A DNA stretch of 64,000 bases from a virus. Each line of letters opens with the position of its first letter. Position 1 is the stretch's first letter. A model generated the notes under the pieces. It was not told where the DNA came from. It saw only the letters and a list, made by a program, of their open reading frames with translations, and searched no databases. The stretch covers positions 62,001-126,000 of IMG/VR virus record IMGVR_UViG_3300017991_000005; one strand, 5' to 3'. The translations under genes were made by a program, and so were the position numbers. Below, in pieces: positions 1 through 7,740 of the stretch.

Positions 1-160
1 CCACGACCTCCACGTCTTCGAGCATCTCCCAGATGTTCGGCCCTACCTGCTTCGCATGGCCGTCCCGCACGAGGTCGTGGATGGGCACGCGATAGGTCCC
101 CGAAGCCGAGGGGTAGGGCAGCGGGCGGATGCCCGCCGGGTTGTCGGTTCCTTCGCTCAT
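1..160 (-). CDS. Hypothetical protein, partial (C-terminus off window)
   Basis: Only the first 53 codons are visible, beginning MSEGTDNPAG and running off the left edge. The ATG follows a weak purine stretch (TGAGAGC). The visible part is Pro/Gly-rich at first, then reads like a compact globular segment (RVPIHDLVRDGHAKQVG). I do not recognise a family. It follows the gene at 192-869 after a 31-nt gap on the same strand, so it is probably the next member of the same transcription unit. Confidence 0.6.
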   Translation of the reverse strand, partial: MSEGTDNPAGIRPLPYPSASGTYRVPIHDLVRDGHAKQVGPNIWEMLEDVEVV

Positions 161-191
161 GCTCTCAGTCTATCCCCGGCCGCCGGGCCGG

Positions 192-869
192 TCAATCCTT
201 GATCTCCTCGTAGGTCTCGAACCAGGATTCCAGGACGACACCGCCGTCCTTGATGTTCTGGACCTTGCGGCCGAGGGCCTTGTGCTCCCGGAGGGCCCGC
301 TTGCGCTCCTTGACGGCCTCGGCCTTGGCCTTCTTCCAGTCGTCGGCGTGGACAACGCCCGTGGGCTCACCCGTGGGGACCGGGTGCTTCACCACCAGGA
401 GGACCTTGATCCGGTCCGGGTCGTGCACGATCTCGACGCCCTCGACGCTCCAGTGCGGCTTGTCCGCGTCGCCCGGAGTGTAGAACGTACGCCCGGCCGT
501 GCTGAGGTCCTGGGACCCCCAGACCTTGACGCCCCGCCCCTCGCGGAGCCACGAGAGGACCTGCTCGCCCTGCTCGCGGTCCTTCACGTAGATGGTGTAC
601 TGGGGCTCCCAGTAGAGGGGCTTCTTGACCTCGCCGGGCGACACGTCGATGCACAGGCCCGTGAGCTCTCCGTCGTCGAGGGTCTCCAGCCGGAGCTGGG
701 GGACTTTCCCCTCCTCGAAGTACCGCGTGCCGTGCTCGTTCGTCCGGAGCCCGTTCACGGCCTTGACGTAGAGCGGCCCCCAGGGAGGGATGCCCCTGGA
801 CGTGTACCCCGTGTAGTCGTCGAGCTGCACCGTGTCGCCCACGGCCGGGATGTACTGCTTGGGGATCAT
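192..869 (-). CDS. Hypothetical protein, 225 aa
   Basis: I do not recognise this protein. Residues 1-170 look beta-rich and soluble, with many Val/Tyr/Gly. Residues 175-205 are a highly charged Lys/Glu/Arg helix (core WKKAKAEAVKERKRAL). There are no membrane segments or catalytic motifs that I can see. The start MIPKQYIP is chosen because GAGGAGG lies just upstream. Reading further upstream would run into the preceding gene. Its ATG overlaps the stop of the upstream gene as ATGA, so the two are probably translationally coupled. Confidence 0.7.
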   Translation of the reverse strand: MIPKQYIPAVGDTVQLDDYTGYTSRGIPPWGPLYVKAVNGLRTNEHGTRYFEEGKVPQLRLETLDDGELTGLCIDVSPGEVKKPLYWEPQYTIYVKDREQGEQVLSWLREGRGVKVWGSQDLSTAGRTFYTPGDADKPHWSVEGVEIVHDPDRIKVLLVVKHPVPTGEPTGVVHADDWKKAKAEAVKERKRALREHKALGRKVQNIKDGGVVLESWFETYEEIKD

Positions 870-1363
870 GACGCCTCCTCGATGTCCACGTCCAGGGAGC
901 GCCCGCACAGGTCGAGGCATCCCAGGAACCACTTGCCCTTCTTCCGGGCCCACCGGGGCACCAGGATGGAACCGCACTCGCACCGACGGATCGGGACCGC
1001 CAGGGCGATGATCGTCGCCACCCGGTGCACCACGCGCTCGTAGAACCGATCCACGCCGCCGTTCCCATCGAGCCCGGCCCGGTGCACCTTCTTGAGGTTC
1101 CCGACGAAGCGCGTGCGCTCGCGGCCCACGTAGCGGACCACGAACTTCACCGCGTCCTCGCCGTCCTCCTTGAGGGCCCGCGTCTTGGGGTCGTAGGACG
1201 TGTAGACAAGGACCGAAACGCGGGGGTTGTCCGTGGGGACCTCGAAGATAATCTCCGAGTACCCGATCTCGGCCTCGGCGTCGTGGGCCCGCTTCACGCG
1301 GTTCCGGCCCTCGACCGTCCGGGTCAGTTCCCGGTGGAACGCATTGAGCTTCACCGTCGTCAT
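866..1363 (-). CDS. Hypothetical protein with C-terminal zinc-ribbon-like motif, 165 aa
   Basis: The N-terminal 110 residues have no recognisable family. The C-terminal third carries a CxC pair followed about 20 residues later by GKWFLGCLDLCG. This resembles the single zinc ribbons found at the end of topoisomerases and of nuclease-related proteins, so nucleic-acid binding is a guess. The start is MTTVKLNAF, with GGGAGG upstream. The stop overlaps the start of the next gene by four bases. Confidence 0.68.
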   Translation of the reverse strand: MTTVKLNAFHRELTRTVEGRNRVKRAHDAEAEIGYSEIIFEVPTDNPRVSVLVYTSYDPKTRALKEDGEDAVKFVVRYVGRERTRFVGNLKKVHRAGLDGNGGVDRFYERVVHRVATIIALAVPIRRCECGSILVPRWARKKGKWFLGCLDLCGRSLDVDIEEAS

Positions 1364-1365
1364 CA

Positions 1366-1521
1366 CTACCTCCCGTCTTGCGTGAACGTGACGTAGAAGT
1401 CGGGCAGGAATCCGCCCTTCTCGCGCCACTCGCGGAGGTCCTCCAGGGCGGCGTGGGCTTCTTCCCAGTCGCCGTCCCGGATCGCCTCGCAGAACCTCTC
1501 GATGCACGCTTTGGGGTCCAT
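1366..1521 (-). CDS. Small hypothetical protein, 51 aa
   Basis: This short acidic protein (MDPKACIERFCEAIRDGDWE at the start) is probably a helical hairpin, since the residues DWEEAHAALEDLREW look amphipathic. GGAGG sits just before the ATG, and the gene ends two bases before the next start, so it appears genuine despite its size. The tRNA-Leu gene lies immediately upstream. Its function is unknown. Confidence 0.6.
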   Translation of the reverse strand: MDPKACIERFCEAIRDGDWEEAHAALEDLREWREKGGFLPDFYVTFTQDGR

Positions 1522-1542
1522 GGCTCCTCCTGTCCTATCGTC

Positions 1543-1633
1543 TGGTGCCGGGCACGGGACTCGAACCCGTAACTGATTCCGAGGGGGAATCCACCTTTCT
1601 AAGAGGCTGCGTCTGCCTTTGCGCCAGCCCGGC
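1543..1633 (-). tRNA. tRNA-Leu (anticodon UAG), class II with long variable arm
   Basis: All arms are visible on the minus strand. The acceptor GCCGGGC pairs with GCCCGGC, followed by an encoded ACCA end. There is a D arm and an anticodon stem GCCT/AGGT with the loop CTTAGAA (U33, anticodon UAG). A long variable arm (GATTCC/GGAATC) and a T arm (ACGGG TTCGAGT CCCGT) complete it. The long variable arm and anticodon identify leucine, reading CUA. CCA is encoded in the DNA. The top pair of the anticodon stem (A27-G43) is mismatched. Confidence 0.93.
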
Positions 1634-1642
1634 ATTGATCTC

Positions 1643-1876
1643 CTAATGGTCCTCTCCGGCGTCGCGGCACCACCCCTCACAGTGGGGCGTGTGCTCCTTG
1701 TACTCGACCAGGGCGAGGAAGTCCTCGACCTCGGCCGAGTTCTGGAGGAGGCGCCGCCACGCGGCCGTAGCCGCCTCGGCGTCGCGGCCGAAACGGGCGA
1801 AGACGAGACGGGCGAGGTCCACGTGGTCCAGGGTCGTGAAGAGGCGCCCGTCGGTGGTGGTAACGGAGAGGTCCAT
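1643..1876 (-). CDS. Hypothetical protein, 77 aa
   Basis: This small protein begins MDLSVTTTDGRLFTTL and ends in a His/Cys-containing segment (HTPHCEGWCRD). That segment could bind a metal but matches no motif I know. The ribosome site is weak (GGGGG about ten bases upstream). The gene is immediately upstream of tRNA-Leu in transcription order and follows a hairpin after the preceding gene. Confidence 0.55.
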   Translation of the reverse strand: MDLSVTTTDGRLFTTLDHVDLARLVFARFGRDAEAATAAWRRLLQNSAEVEDFLALVEYKEHTPHCEGWCRDAGEDH

Positions 1877-1893
1877 TGTGTTGCCCCCAAAAG

Positions 1894-1914
1894 GGGCGGC
1901 CGATTCGGCCGCCC
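1894..1914 (-). terminator. GC-rich hairpin overlapping a stop codon, weak terminator or attenuator
   Basis: GGGCGGCCG and CGGCCGCCC form a perfect 9-bp stem with a 3-nt loop, followed on the minus strand by CTTTTGGGG. The stem touches the TAG of the gene at 1914-2444. The short U-run makes it a partial terminator at best. Confidence 0.45.
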
Positions 1915-2444
1915 TATCCTTCGGCCGCGCCCGCGTGGCGCTTGGCGACCTGGACGGTGTAGGCGTTCCGGTACGCCTGCCAGCACCCCAGGGAAGGCGT
2001 CCAGCGGAAGCCGCTGGACTTGAGGTCCCTGCGGACCGAGGCGTCGGGCTTGCCGGGGAAGAAGACGCGCACCCGGTTGTCCTGGGGGGCGTCCTCGAAC
2101 CGGCCGGTGTCGCCCTCGGCCTCGGAGGGGGCGGCGGCCTGGAGGGCCTGCGCCCGCTTCACCTGGGTCTTGAGGCGCCGGATGTTCGCCCCGTTGTTCT
2201 GGAGCTCGTAGGCGGGGATGCCCACGCGCCCGCAGAAGTCGGGCTCCAGCGTCTTCCGGGCCGTCCCCTCGGAGAGCCCCAGCTCGACGAGGGCCGCCAC
2301 CTGGGCCTCGGCCCCCTTCTTGGCGTGCTTGCGGATGGCCTTGTTTACCGCCTTGTACTGCTCCTGGAGGGCCTCCAGCTTGGCGATCCGCGCCTCCAGC
2401 CGCCCCACGGCGTCGGTGTCTTCGATCCGGATGGGCTCGCTCAT
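1914..2444 (-). CDS. DUF3560-like protein, 176 aa
   Basis: Residues 1-60 form a charged, probably coiled-coil segment (RLEARIAKLEALQEQYKAV). The C-terminal part RVRVFFPGKPDASVRRDLKS followed by a GFRWTPSLGCWQ core resembles the end of DUF3560, a domain often found on plasmids and phages beside DNA-modification genes. Its biochemical role is not established. The start MSEPIR follows AAAGGGGG. A strong promoter of the conserved-spacer family lies 40 bases upstream, so this is the first gene of a transcription unit running to the left edge. Confidence 0.65.
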   Translation of the reverse strand: MSEPIRIEDTDAVGRLEARIAKLEALQEQYKAVNKAIRKHAKKGAEAQVAALVELGLSEGTARKTLEPDFCGRVGIPAYELQNNGANIRRLKTQVKRAQALQAAAPSEAEGDTGRFEDAPQDNRVRVFFPGKPDASVRRDLKSSGFRWTPSLGCWQAYRNAYTVQVAKRHAGAAEG

Positions 2445-2483
2445 CGTGTCCCCCTTTCGTGTTGGCCTCTTGTCTCCACTCTT

Positions 2484-2512
2484 ATTATGGCGTATCACGG
2501 TCCACTTTTCAA
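2484..2512 (-). promoter_or_regulatory. Sigma70-like promoter, conserved-spacer family
   Basis: On the minus strand TTGAAA, a 17-bp spacer AGTGGACCGTGATACGC, then CATAAT. It drives the gene starting at 2444. The spacer is nearly identical to those at 4956, 7273 and 9145. Confidence 0.85.
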
Positions 2513-2519
2513 GCGGAAA

Positions 2520-3332
2520 TCAAGATTTTTTTGGGACGAAGTAGGGCCCTCCCACGACCTGCCTGGAGCCGCACTCCGGGCAGTCCACGGTCTTCTCGCT
2601 GGAGAGGTTCGAGGTCTCGCTCGTGTGCTCCACGGGGGCGTCCCATTCGTGGTCGCACTCCAGGCACGTGCGGTGCCGGTGCACCGGGTCCCCCTCCGTC
2701 CAGAGCTGCTCCACGGCCCGGCCAAAGCGGGCGAAGATGTCCTTGGCCCGGCTCTTGAGCCACTGCCGGAAGGCTTCCCGGTCGCGGGTCAGGAGGCGCC
2801 GAGGCGTGTCCTGCTCGGAGAGCCCATAGCCCACGTGCTCGATGAGGATCGTCCGGACGCGCTGGCGGCACTCGTGGTCGGTCAGGGTCCGGGGGTGGAG
2901 CGGGTCGGAGTAGTCCTTGTCGGTGTTCAGGGCGTTGCGGCACGACCCCCACCGGGACTTCCCGACCAGGAACTCCCACCAATGGAGGGCGTTGGCCTCG
3001 TAGTGCATCGGGAGGCCGTCCCACAGGTGGAAAGGCAGATAGGTCTCGGCGATCTCCGGAAAATGCTTCCCGATCTCGTCGTGGACGCACCCGCACGAGT
3101 CGAGGCCCCAAGTCCCGGACTTGTCCTTCTTGCGGTCGCCCCCGTGGTAGTAGCGCCACTCGGTCCCCTGGAGCTTGCGCCACAGCTCGCCCGTGACGGA
3201 CAGGTGGGGGTTGGCGTTCCCGTTCAGGTGGGTGTACCGCACCTTCGCCACGATCCGGAAGACGTGCCCCGCCTCCGTGTAGGTCCGGGTCCGGGTCAGG
3301 CTCCCGTGGATGTTCTCCGTTACGCCGTTCAT
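2520..3332 (-). CDS. Hypothetical protein with C-terminal zinc ribbon, 270 aa
   Basis: This is a Trp/His-rich soluble protein (LPFHLWDGLPMHYEANALHW) that I do not recognise. The C-terminal 45 residues carry CLECDHEW and then CPECGSRQ, a CxxC-CxxC pair about 27 residues apart that should form a zinc ribbon. The start MNGVTENIHG follows GGAGGGCATC. The gene ends just upstream of the 2484 promoter and overlaps the start of its upstream neighbour (3329) by four bases. Confidence 0.68.
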   Translation of the reverse strand: MNGVTENIHGSLTRTRTYTEAGHVFRIVAKVRYTHLNGNANPHLSVTGELWRKLQGTEWRYYHGGDRKKDKSGTWGLDSCGCVHDEIGKHFPEIAETYLPFHLWDGLPMHYEANALHWWEFLVGKSRWGSCRNALNTDKDYSDPLHPRTLTDHECRQRVRTILIEHVGYGLSEQDTPRRLLTRDREAFRQWLKSRAKDIFARFGRAVEQLWTEGDPVHRHRTCLECDHEWDAPVEHTSETSNLSSEKTVDCPECGSRQVVGGPYFVPKKS

Positions 3333-3583
3333 GATGCCCTCCTTGCAGTCGTGGGGGGTGCGGGCAGCGGGGCCCAGTGCGTCACCCCGTCGAGGTCGTA
3401 CATATCCGGCCCTTCCAGCTTCCAGCGGGGAGGGAAGTCGTCGTAGTCGGGGTCGTAGCCGCCCTGAAGATAGCCCACGCGGACCCGGCGCCCGTCGAAG
3501 ACCAGGACCTCGATGCTCCGGTCCAGGGAACCGTCGTCTTCCACCGGGGGCTTCTCGTCGGGATATTTCTTCCAGTCCACCAT
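3329..3583 (-). CDS. DUF551-like small phage protein, 84 aa
   Basis: The layout is that of DUF551. It has an N-terminal W..YPDEKPP, a central EVLVFDGRRVRVGYLQ and a C-terminal GVTHWAPLPAPP, which is the hallmark of that family in phage early regions. The function of DUF551 is unknown. The start follows a GGAGG-type site and the 3' end overlaps the next gene by ATGA. Confidence 0.72.
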   Translation of the reverse strand: MVDWKKYPDEKPPVEDDGSLDRSIEVLVFDGRRVRVGYLQGGYDPDYDDFPPRWKLEGPDMYDLDGVTHWAPLPAPPTTARRAS

Positions 3584-3666
3584 GGGGCTCCTCCGTCTTC
3601 ATGGATTCCGGCTCGCGCTGGACGCCCAGGGCAGGGCGGCCGACGCGGGCCGGAGCCCGCGCTCCC

Positions 3667-3924
3667 TTACTCCTTTGGCTTCGCCACCACGATCTTCCAG
3701 TCGGCCCTGGCGCACAGGTTCCGAACCTCCTCGGACTCCAGGCGGTCGCCGATCTTGTAGTCGATGGTGTTCACGAGGCGCTTCACCTCGTACACGGCCT
3801 CCTGGGCGCACTCCCAGAGCGCGTTCTTGTCGTCGATTGGGTGCAGGCTGGGATGCCGCTTCCGAGCATCCGGGAGACCCCTCTTGGCCTCCTCCACTTC
3901 CACGATGATCTGCTTCTTTGCCAT
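3667..3924 (-). CDS. Hypothetical protein, 85 aa
   Basis: A charged helical protein (MAKKQIIVEVEEAKRGLP at the start), with no recognised domain and no membrane segment. A GAGAACCTGACCC leader precedes the ATG. It sits in the same run of small genes downstream of the 4956 promoter. The 83-base gap after it holds nothing I can name. Confidence 0.6.
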   Translation of the reverse strand: MAKKQIIVEVEEAKRGLPDARKRHPSLHPIDDKNALWECAQEAVYEVKRLVNTIDYKIGDRLESEEVRNLCARADWKIVVAKPKE

Positions 3925-4002
3925 GGGTCAGGTTCTCCTATCGCCCCCAGCGGGGAACCTATCCGTGTGGCCCTCGGCACAGCGCCAAGGACTTGTCTCC
4001 TT

Positions 4003-4467
4003 CTACAGGGCCTCCAGGGCCTCCAGGGCTGCGATCTCCGAGGAGAGCTCGGTCTCCTTGGCCTCGACCTTGGACTTGAGCTCGGCGAGCTCCTCGCGGA
4101 ACTTCTCGATGCGCTCGCGGGCGGCCCCCTTGGCGGCCTCGGTGATGATCTCGTCCTTGCCCTTGATGTACTCGTTCCAGGCGGCCCTGGCGATGGCCGT
4201 AACGTCGCGCTTCGCGGGCTCGGAGGGCTCCGTGAAGTTCACCCGGCTCAGGTAGATGCGGTCGCCCTTCTGGAGGTCCCAGGAGCCGTCCTCCTGGAGG
4301 AAGAGATGGAGGGAGAAGTAGTATTCCACCCCCCGGAGCCGCACGATGCGGTCGCCCTGCTCGTGGTGGCCCCCAGAGGAGGTCCCGATGAACACGTGGG
4401 ACCCGTCCGTTACGGCGTAGCGCAGGGTCCCGATCTTCGTCTCCAGGGTTCCTTCGGTCTTGCTCAT
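4003..4467 (-). CDS. Hypothetical protein with C-terminal coiled coil, 154 aa
   Basis: Residues 1-85 are probably beta-rich. Residues 95-154 form a long Glu/Lys/Ala heptad-like helix (KFREELAELKSKVEAKETEL), very likely a coiled coil. The protein may oligomerise, but no family is recognised. The start MSKTEGTLET follows GGAGGGAGCC. It is the second gene after the promoter at 4956. Confidence 0.65.
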   Translation of the reverse strand: MSKTEGTLETKIGTLRYAVTDGSHVFIGTSSGGHHEQGDRIVRLRGVEYYFSLHLFLQEDGSWDLQKGDRIYLSRVNFTEPSEPAKRDVTAIARAAWNEYIKGKDEIITEAAKGAARERIEKFREELAELKSKVEAKETELSSEIAALEALEAL

Positions 4468-4499
4468 GGCTCCCTCCGTCGGTGTCGTGGGTCCGCCGA

Positions 4500-4907
4500 T
4501 CACTGCTTGTCCACCGCCACCGGGCCGAGGCACCGGGGGCAGGTTACGATCTCCTTCCCAGCCGGGACGAAAGCGAAGTCCGGGGCGCCCTTGGTGCGCC
4601 CGCAGCACGGGCAGCCCTTCGGCTCGGTGTCGGCCGCCTTGGCGGCGTCCTTGAGGAACCTGGGGGCCCGCGAGACCCGGCCGTCCGCCTCGATCCGGAA
4701 GGACCCGGACCGGCGGCACAACCCACCGACAACCCTCCAGACGGTGCCCGTGATGGCGCCGTCGTGGTGCTCGGTGCGGCTCGTCTCGAAGAAGTAGGAC
4801 CGCCCCTGGGCGTCCTTCCAGGTGTTCTGTGACCCGGAGTTCTCGATGCACGCCTTGGAAAAGGCGTCCAGCGTCCGTCCGGCGTCCCTCGCGCAACTCC
4901 AACCCAT
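4500..4907 (-). CDS. Hypothetical protein with zinc ribbon, 135 aa
   Basis: The N-terminus starts MGWSCARDAGRTLDAF. The C-terminal 40 residues contain CPCCGRTKG and TCPRCLG, which make a CxxC-CxxC zinc ribbon. The protein is small, soluble and unassigned. The start follows AAAGGAGGAAGCC. It is the first gene after the conserved-spacer promoter at 4956-4984, so it is likely an early gene. Confidence 0.68.
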   Translation of the reverse strand: MGWSCARDAGRTLDAFSKACIENSGSQNTWKDAQGRSYFFETSRTEHHDGAITGTVWRVVGGLCRRSGSFRIEADGRVSRAPRFLKDAAKAADTEPKGCPCCGRTKGAPDFAFVPAGKEIVTCPRCLGPVAVDKQ

Positions 4908-4955
4908 GGCTTCCTCCTTTCGTCGTCGTCGTTTTCGTTTCCAGTCTCCAATTAT

Positions 4956-4984
4956 ATTATAGGGTATCACGGTCCACTTTTCAA
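4956..4984 (-). promoter_or_regulatory. Sigma70-like promoter, conserved-spacer family
   Basis: TTGAAA, 17-bp spacer AGTGGACCGTGATACCC, then TATAAT (perfect -10). It drives the gene starting at 4907. The spacer is identical to the one at 9145. Confidence 0.9.
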
Positions 4985-5004
4985 GCGAAATTCCCAAAAA
5001 ATTA

Positions 5005-5502
5005 TTAGGCCACGAGGCCGAAGTCCCGGACTTCTTTCCGGAGGGTCCCCCACGAGACGCGGCCCGGCTTCCGGAGGCCGAGGTCGTGCTCCCGGCTGAT
5101 CGCCAGGGCATGCACGAGGACCGCGATGAGGCGCCCGTCGAAGACCAGGACCTCCTCAGCCGTCAAAAGCTTCTTGAGCTGCGGGCCCTTCCCGGCGTAG
5201 AACCTCCAGCACCCAGGTTGGTGCTCCGGGAAGAGCTCACAGAGGAGGAAGTCCATGGTGGACCTGTACCGGTCCATGCTCTTCCTCCTCGCCACGTACT
5301 GGAGGGCCTCCTGGACCCTCCCACTGGACAGGAGGAGCGATTCCGCCCCGGTGAAGATGCTTTCGGTCGCACCGCCCACGAGGGCGAGCGTCTGCCGGAT
5401 TTCGAGAGTGAGGCCGATGCCGATCATGCTTCTTTCCTCAAAAGACTCGCCCGAAAGTAAAGCAATCGCCGTGCCACACTGAAACCCCTCGAAAACCGCC
5501 AT
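5005..5502 (-). CDS. Hypothetical protein, 165 aa
   Basis: An unrecognised helical protein. Its centre (VARRKSMDRYRSTMDFLLCE) and C-terminus (LIAVLVHALAISREHDLGLR) look globular rather than membrane-bound. AGGAAAGGGA precedes the first ATG at 5502. An internal ATG at 5427 (MIGIGLTLEI) also has GAGGAAAG upstream and may be the true start, giving 140 aa. Nothing in the context points to a function. Confidence 0.55.
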   Translation of the reverse strand: MAVFEGFQCGTAIALLSGESFEERSMIGIGLTLEIRQTLALVGGATESIFTGAESLLLSSGRVQEALQYVARRKSMDRYRSTMDFLLCELFPEHQPGCWRFYAGKGPQLKKLLTAEEVLVFDGRLIAVLVHALAISREHDLGLRKPGRVSWGTLRKEVRDFGLVA

Positions 5503-5581
5503 AAAAGTCCCTTTCCTCTCCCTCCGATTGGCGCTCCCGCTGATCCGATTGGAGATTTCCCACCCCCAGGTAAGGAAAGTC

Positions 5582-6031
5582 TTACGTGGGGGTATGAAAC
5601 GCCTCCAGATGCTCCTCGATCTCCTTGAGGCTCTGCCCGGTCTCGGTCCGGTACACGTCGTCGTCGCACCGCTTGAGCACGTGGAGGTTGCTGTTCCAGC
5701 CGGGGACCCCGCCCCCGTAGAGGCGCTTGAGGTTCCGCCACGCCTCGGAACGGGCGGCCTCGTAGCTGTACGCCTTGATCTCGAACCGGGCGGCCTTCAC
5801 GTCGGGCCGCTCCTCCAGGCACCGGGCGTCCGGGGCGTAGATGACCTTGAACTGGTCCGGAGCGGCCTTGATCTTCACCCGGACGGGTCCCAGCTTCGCC
5901 GAGCCGCTCTTGTTCCGGGTCGCCCTCCAGGCGAGGTGCTGCACGTCCCTCCCCTCGACCGTAACCGTGTACGTGCCGGGGGCGAGCCCCAGGGCCTCTT
6001 GCTGCGCTGCCGTTAGGATGAGCTTGCCCAC
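5582..6031 (-). CDS. Hypothetical protein, 149 aa, GTG start
   Basis: The start is GTG at 6031 (MGKLILTAAQQEALGL) because AAGGAG lies seven bases before it and no ATG in this frame is better placed. The first 30 residues resemble a small beta-barrel-like unit (LAPGTYTVTVEGRDVQ), and the rest is mixed alpha/beta. No family is recognised. It lies four bases after its upstream neighbour. Confidence 0.6.
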   Translation of the reverse strand: MGKLILTAAQQEALGLAPGTYTVTVEGRDVQHLAWRATRNKSGSAKLGPVRVKIKAAPDQFKVIYAPDARCLEERPDVKAARFEIKAYSYEAARSEAWRNLKRLYGGGVPGWNSNLHVLKRCDDDVYRTETGQSLKEIEEHLEAFHTPT

Positions 6032-6035
6032 GGTG

Positions 6036-6332
6036 CTACTCCTTCCTCGTCTCAAAATCGTAGGGGAGCGGCGTCTTGAGGTCGATCTCGCGGCCGTCCT
6101 TGAAGAGGACACGATACGCCAGCCTCTCGAACTTCTTGGCCTGCCAAAACGGGAAATGCTGCCCCTCGATCCCAGGTCCGACCCCAGCCACCTCAGCCGG
6201 GTCAATTCCCTGCTCCGCCAGGGCCATCTGGAACTCCAGAGCCCGGAGAGCCTGCTCTTGCCGGGTCCGCGCCTCCCGGATGCGGGCGATGGCGGCCCGG
6301 ACCGATTCGATCTTCTCAGGGGTCCACTTCAT
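6036..6332 (-). CDS. Hypothetical protein, 98 aa, N-terminal coiled coil
   Basis: Residues 1-45 form a long charged helix (KIESVRAAIARIREARTRQE), followed by a short compact segment ending YDFETRKE. No recognised domain. The ATG has only a weak upstream purine run. A GC-rich hairpin sits between this gene and the preceding one. Function unknown. Confidence 0.58.
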   Translation of the reverse strand: MKWTPEKIESVRAAIARIREARTRQEQALRALEFQMALAEQGIDPAEVAGVGPGIEGQHFPFWQAKKFERLAYRVLFKDGREIDLKTPLPYDFETRKE

Positions 6333-6341
6333 GCCTGCGTT

Positions 6342-6375
6342 CCCCCAGGGGACCCCCGAAGGGGCCCCCCAGGGC
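6342..6375 (-). terminator. Intergenic GC hairpin, GGGGCCCC-TTCG type
   Basis: CCCC/GGGG blocks surround a TTCG-like tetraloop between two genes. There is no U-run, so it is more likely an mRNA-stability or attenuation element than an intrinsic terminator. Similar hairpins occur at 7708 and 63935. Confidence 0.45.
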
Positions 6376-6380
6376 GTCTC

Positions 6381-7229
6381 CTACTCTCGGATGCCCTTGC
6401 CGATGGCCCACCCCGTGATGAGGAACTCCAGGGCGTCCACAGCCGCCTCGAAGGTGCTCCCGGCCGGGATGCCGGAGAAGGCCCCCGTCCCGACGCACCG
6501 ATTGATCCAGTACCCGCCCTCGCGCTTCTCGATCCGGACCGCCCACTCCGCCGGAGCCTGCTCCTGGAGCCCCAGGTAGCGCGAGAAGGCCGTGTGGTCC
6601 TCCTGGGCCGCGAGGGCCTTGTCGTTCTCGATACGGGCGCTCTCAGGGCCCTTCTCGGCCGCGTCCAGGGCCTTCTCGGCCGCGCCCAGGCGCTCGGCCG
6701 CCTTGCAGCGGGCGAGGAGGGTCTCGGCCGTGTCCCCGTGCTTGTAGCGGTAGGAGGGGACGGTCTGGACCTCGGAGGGGTCCAGGCGCTTGAGGAGGTT
6801 GTCCCAGGTGGCCTGATCGTGCGCGTAGATGGTCCCGTTGTGCACGTGGACGACCCCGTAGCGGTGGCAGAGGCACTCACACTCGGCGGCGTCTGCCACA
6901 ACCTGGGCGATCTCCTTGGCGGTGAACCGGGCGTCGTGCTCGCCGGTCTTGCAGTGGCCGAACCGGTGGCGGCCGCCGCACTCCTTCGGCTTGGCGTCGG
7001 CCTGCTCGATGTAGGCGTTGAGGGCGGCGTTCAGCGCCCCCTGCTTCACCGCGTCTTCCCGACCGATGAGCAAGCCCCAGTTGAAGAACTTGCCCCGGCC
7101 CTCGTCGCCCTTCACCCGGACCCGGACCCCGTAGGGGTTGGCGTACTGGGTGAGGACGCGGGCGATGAGCGTGACCTTCCTGCCGCTGACCACGGCGGTG
7201 CGTCGCTTGACCTGCGCGGGTGCTTTCAT
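6381..7229 (-). CDS. Hypothetical protein, 282 aa
   Basis: An unassigned soluble protein. The N-terminus (AVVSGRKVTLIARVLTQYAN) looks like a small beta domain. The middle has a His/Cys-rich patch (AAECECLCHRYGVVHVHNG) that may bind metal. Residues 185-225 are an Ala/Glu-rich helix. The start MKAPAQVKRR lies just upstream of AAGGAGGAAACG in transcription order. It is the first gene after the promoter at 7273. Confidence 0.65.
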   Translation of the reverse strand: MKAPAQVKRRTAVVSGRKVTLIARVLTQYANPYGVRVRVKGDEGRGKFFNWGLLIGREDAVKQGALNAALNAYIEQADAKPKECGGRHRFGHCKTGEHDARFTAKEIAQVVADAAECECLCHRYGVVHVHNGTIYAHDQATWDNLLKRLDPSEVQTVPSYRYKHGDTAETLLARCKAAERLGAAEKALDAAEKGPESARIENDKALAAQEDHTAFSRYLGLQEQAPAEWAVRIEKREGGYWINRCVGTGAFSGIPAGSTFEAAVDALEFLITGWAIGKGIRE

Positions 7230-7272
7230 CGTTTCCTCCTTCCGTCGTATCTCACGTGTCCCGTCTATTCTT

Positions 7273-7301
7273 ATTATAGGGTGCCACGATCCACTTTTCA
7301 A
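7273..7301 (-). promoter_or_regulatory. Sigma70-like promoter, conserved-spacer family
   Basis: TTGAAA, 17-bp spacer AGTGGATCGTGGCACCC, then TATAAT. It drives the gene starting at 7229. The spacer differs from the commonest form at three positions. Confidence 0.88.
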
Positions 7302-7332
7302 GAGAAATTCCCGCACACGGGCAAAAATTTTC

Positions 7333-7689
7333 TCAGAGGGCCTCTCCCCGGCCCCCACAGTCGGGGCAATTCGGGTCCGGGTAGGAGTAGCCGTCGCCGC
7401 ACCGGCGGCAGACCGTCGGCTCGCGGGCCGGGGGCTCCTCGTCCGGCTCCTCGACCTCCTGGGCGTACTGCGCCAGGGCGTACTCGAACACGCTGTCCTC
7501 CCAGTCGTAGCCCTTGGGGTGGTCCGCCCGGAAGTCGTCCCGGAGGTCCTCGGCGTCGTCGTAGTAGCCGGGGCCGGAGTAGTTCAGGAACTCCAGCACG
7601 TCGTCCACCTGCTCCTCGAAACGGGCCTCTGAAGCCCCCGCAGCGCCGCTCAGGGTGAGGTCCCCGGCGTCTTCGTTGTCGTAGTACAT
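7333..7689 (-). CDS. Acidic hypothetical protein with C-terminal zinc ribbon, 118 aa
   Basis: The protein is very acidic and Tyr-rich (YSGPGYYDDAEDLRDDFRAD). It ends in CRRCGDGYSYPDPNCPDCGG, a DnaJ-like CxxCxG/CxxCG pair that should bind zinc. I place the start at the ATG at 7689 (MYYDNED) because GGAGG is five bases upstream. The GTG 18 bases earlier lacks a ribosome site. Confidence 0.65.
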   Translation of the reverse strand: MYYDNEDAGDLTLSGAAGASEARFEEQVDDVLEFLNYSGPGYYDDAEDLRDDFRADHPKGYDWEDSVFEYALAQYAQEVEEPDEEPPAREPTVCRRCGDGYSYPDPNCPDCGGRGEAL

Positions 7690-7707
7690 CTTGGCCTCCA
7701 GAATCAC

Positions 7708-7733
7708 CCAGGGGGCCCTTCGGGGCCCCCCAG
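7708..7733 (-). terminator. Intergenic GC hairpin, GGGGGCCC type
   Basis: An 8-bp perfect GGGGGCCC/GGGCCCCC stem closes a CGAA loop between two co-directional genes. No U-run follows, so it is probably an attenuator or RNA-stability element. Confidence 0.45.
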
Positions 7734-7740
7734 GACCGCG

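Noticed and set aside
1689-3446. 585-codon plus-strand frame across several minus-strand genes
   Set aside because: It crosses a promoter and five genes with good ribosome sites on the other strand, and codes a repetitive Leu/Gly/Pro/Arg product.
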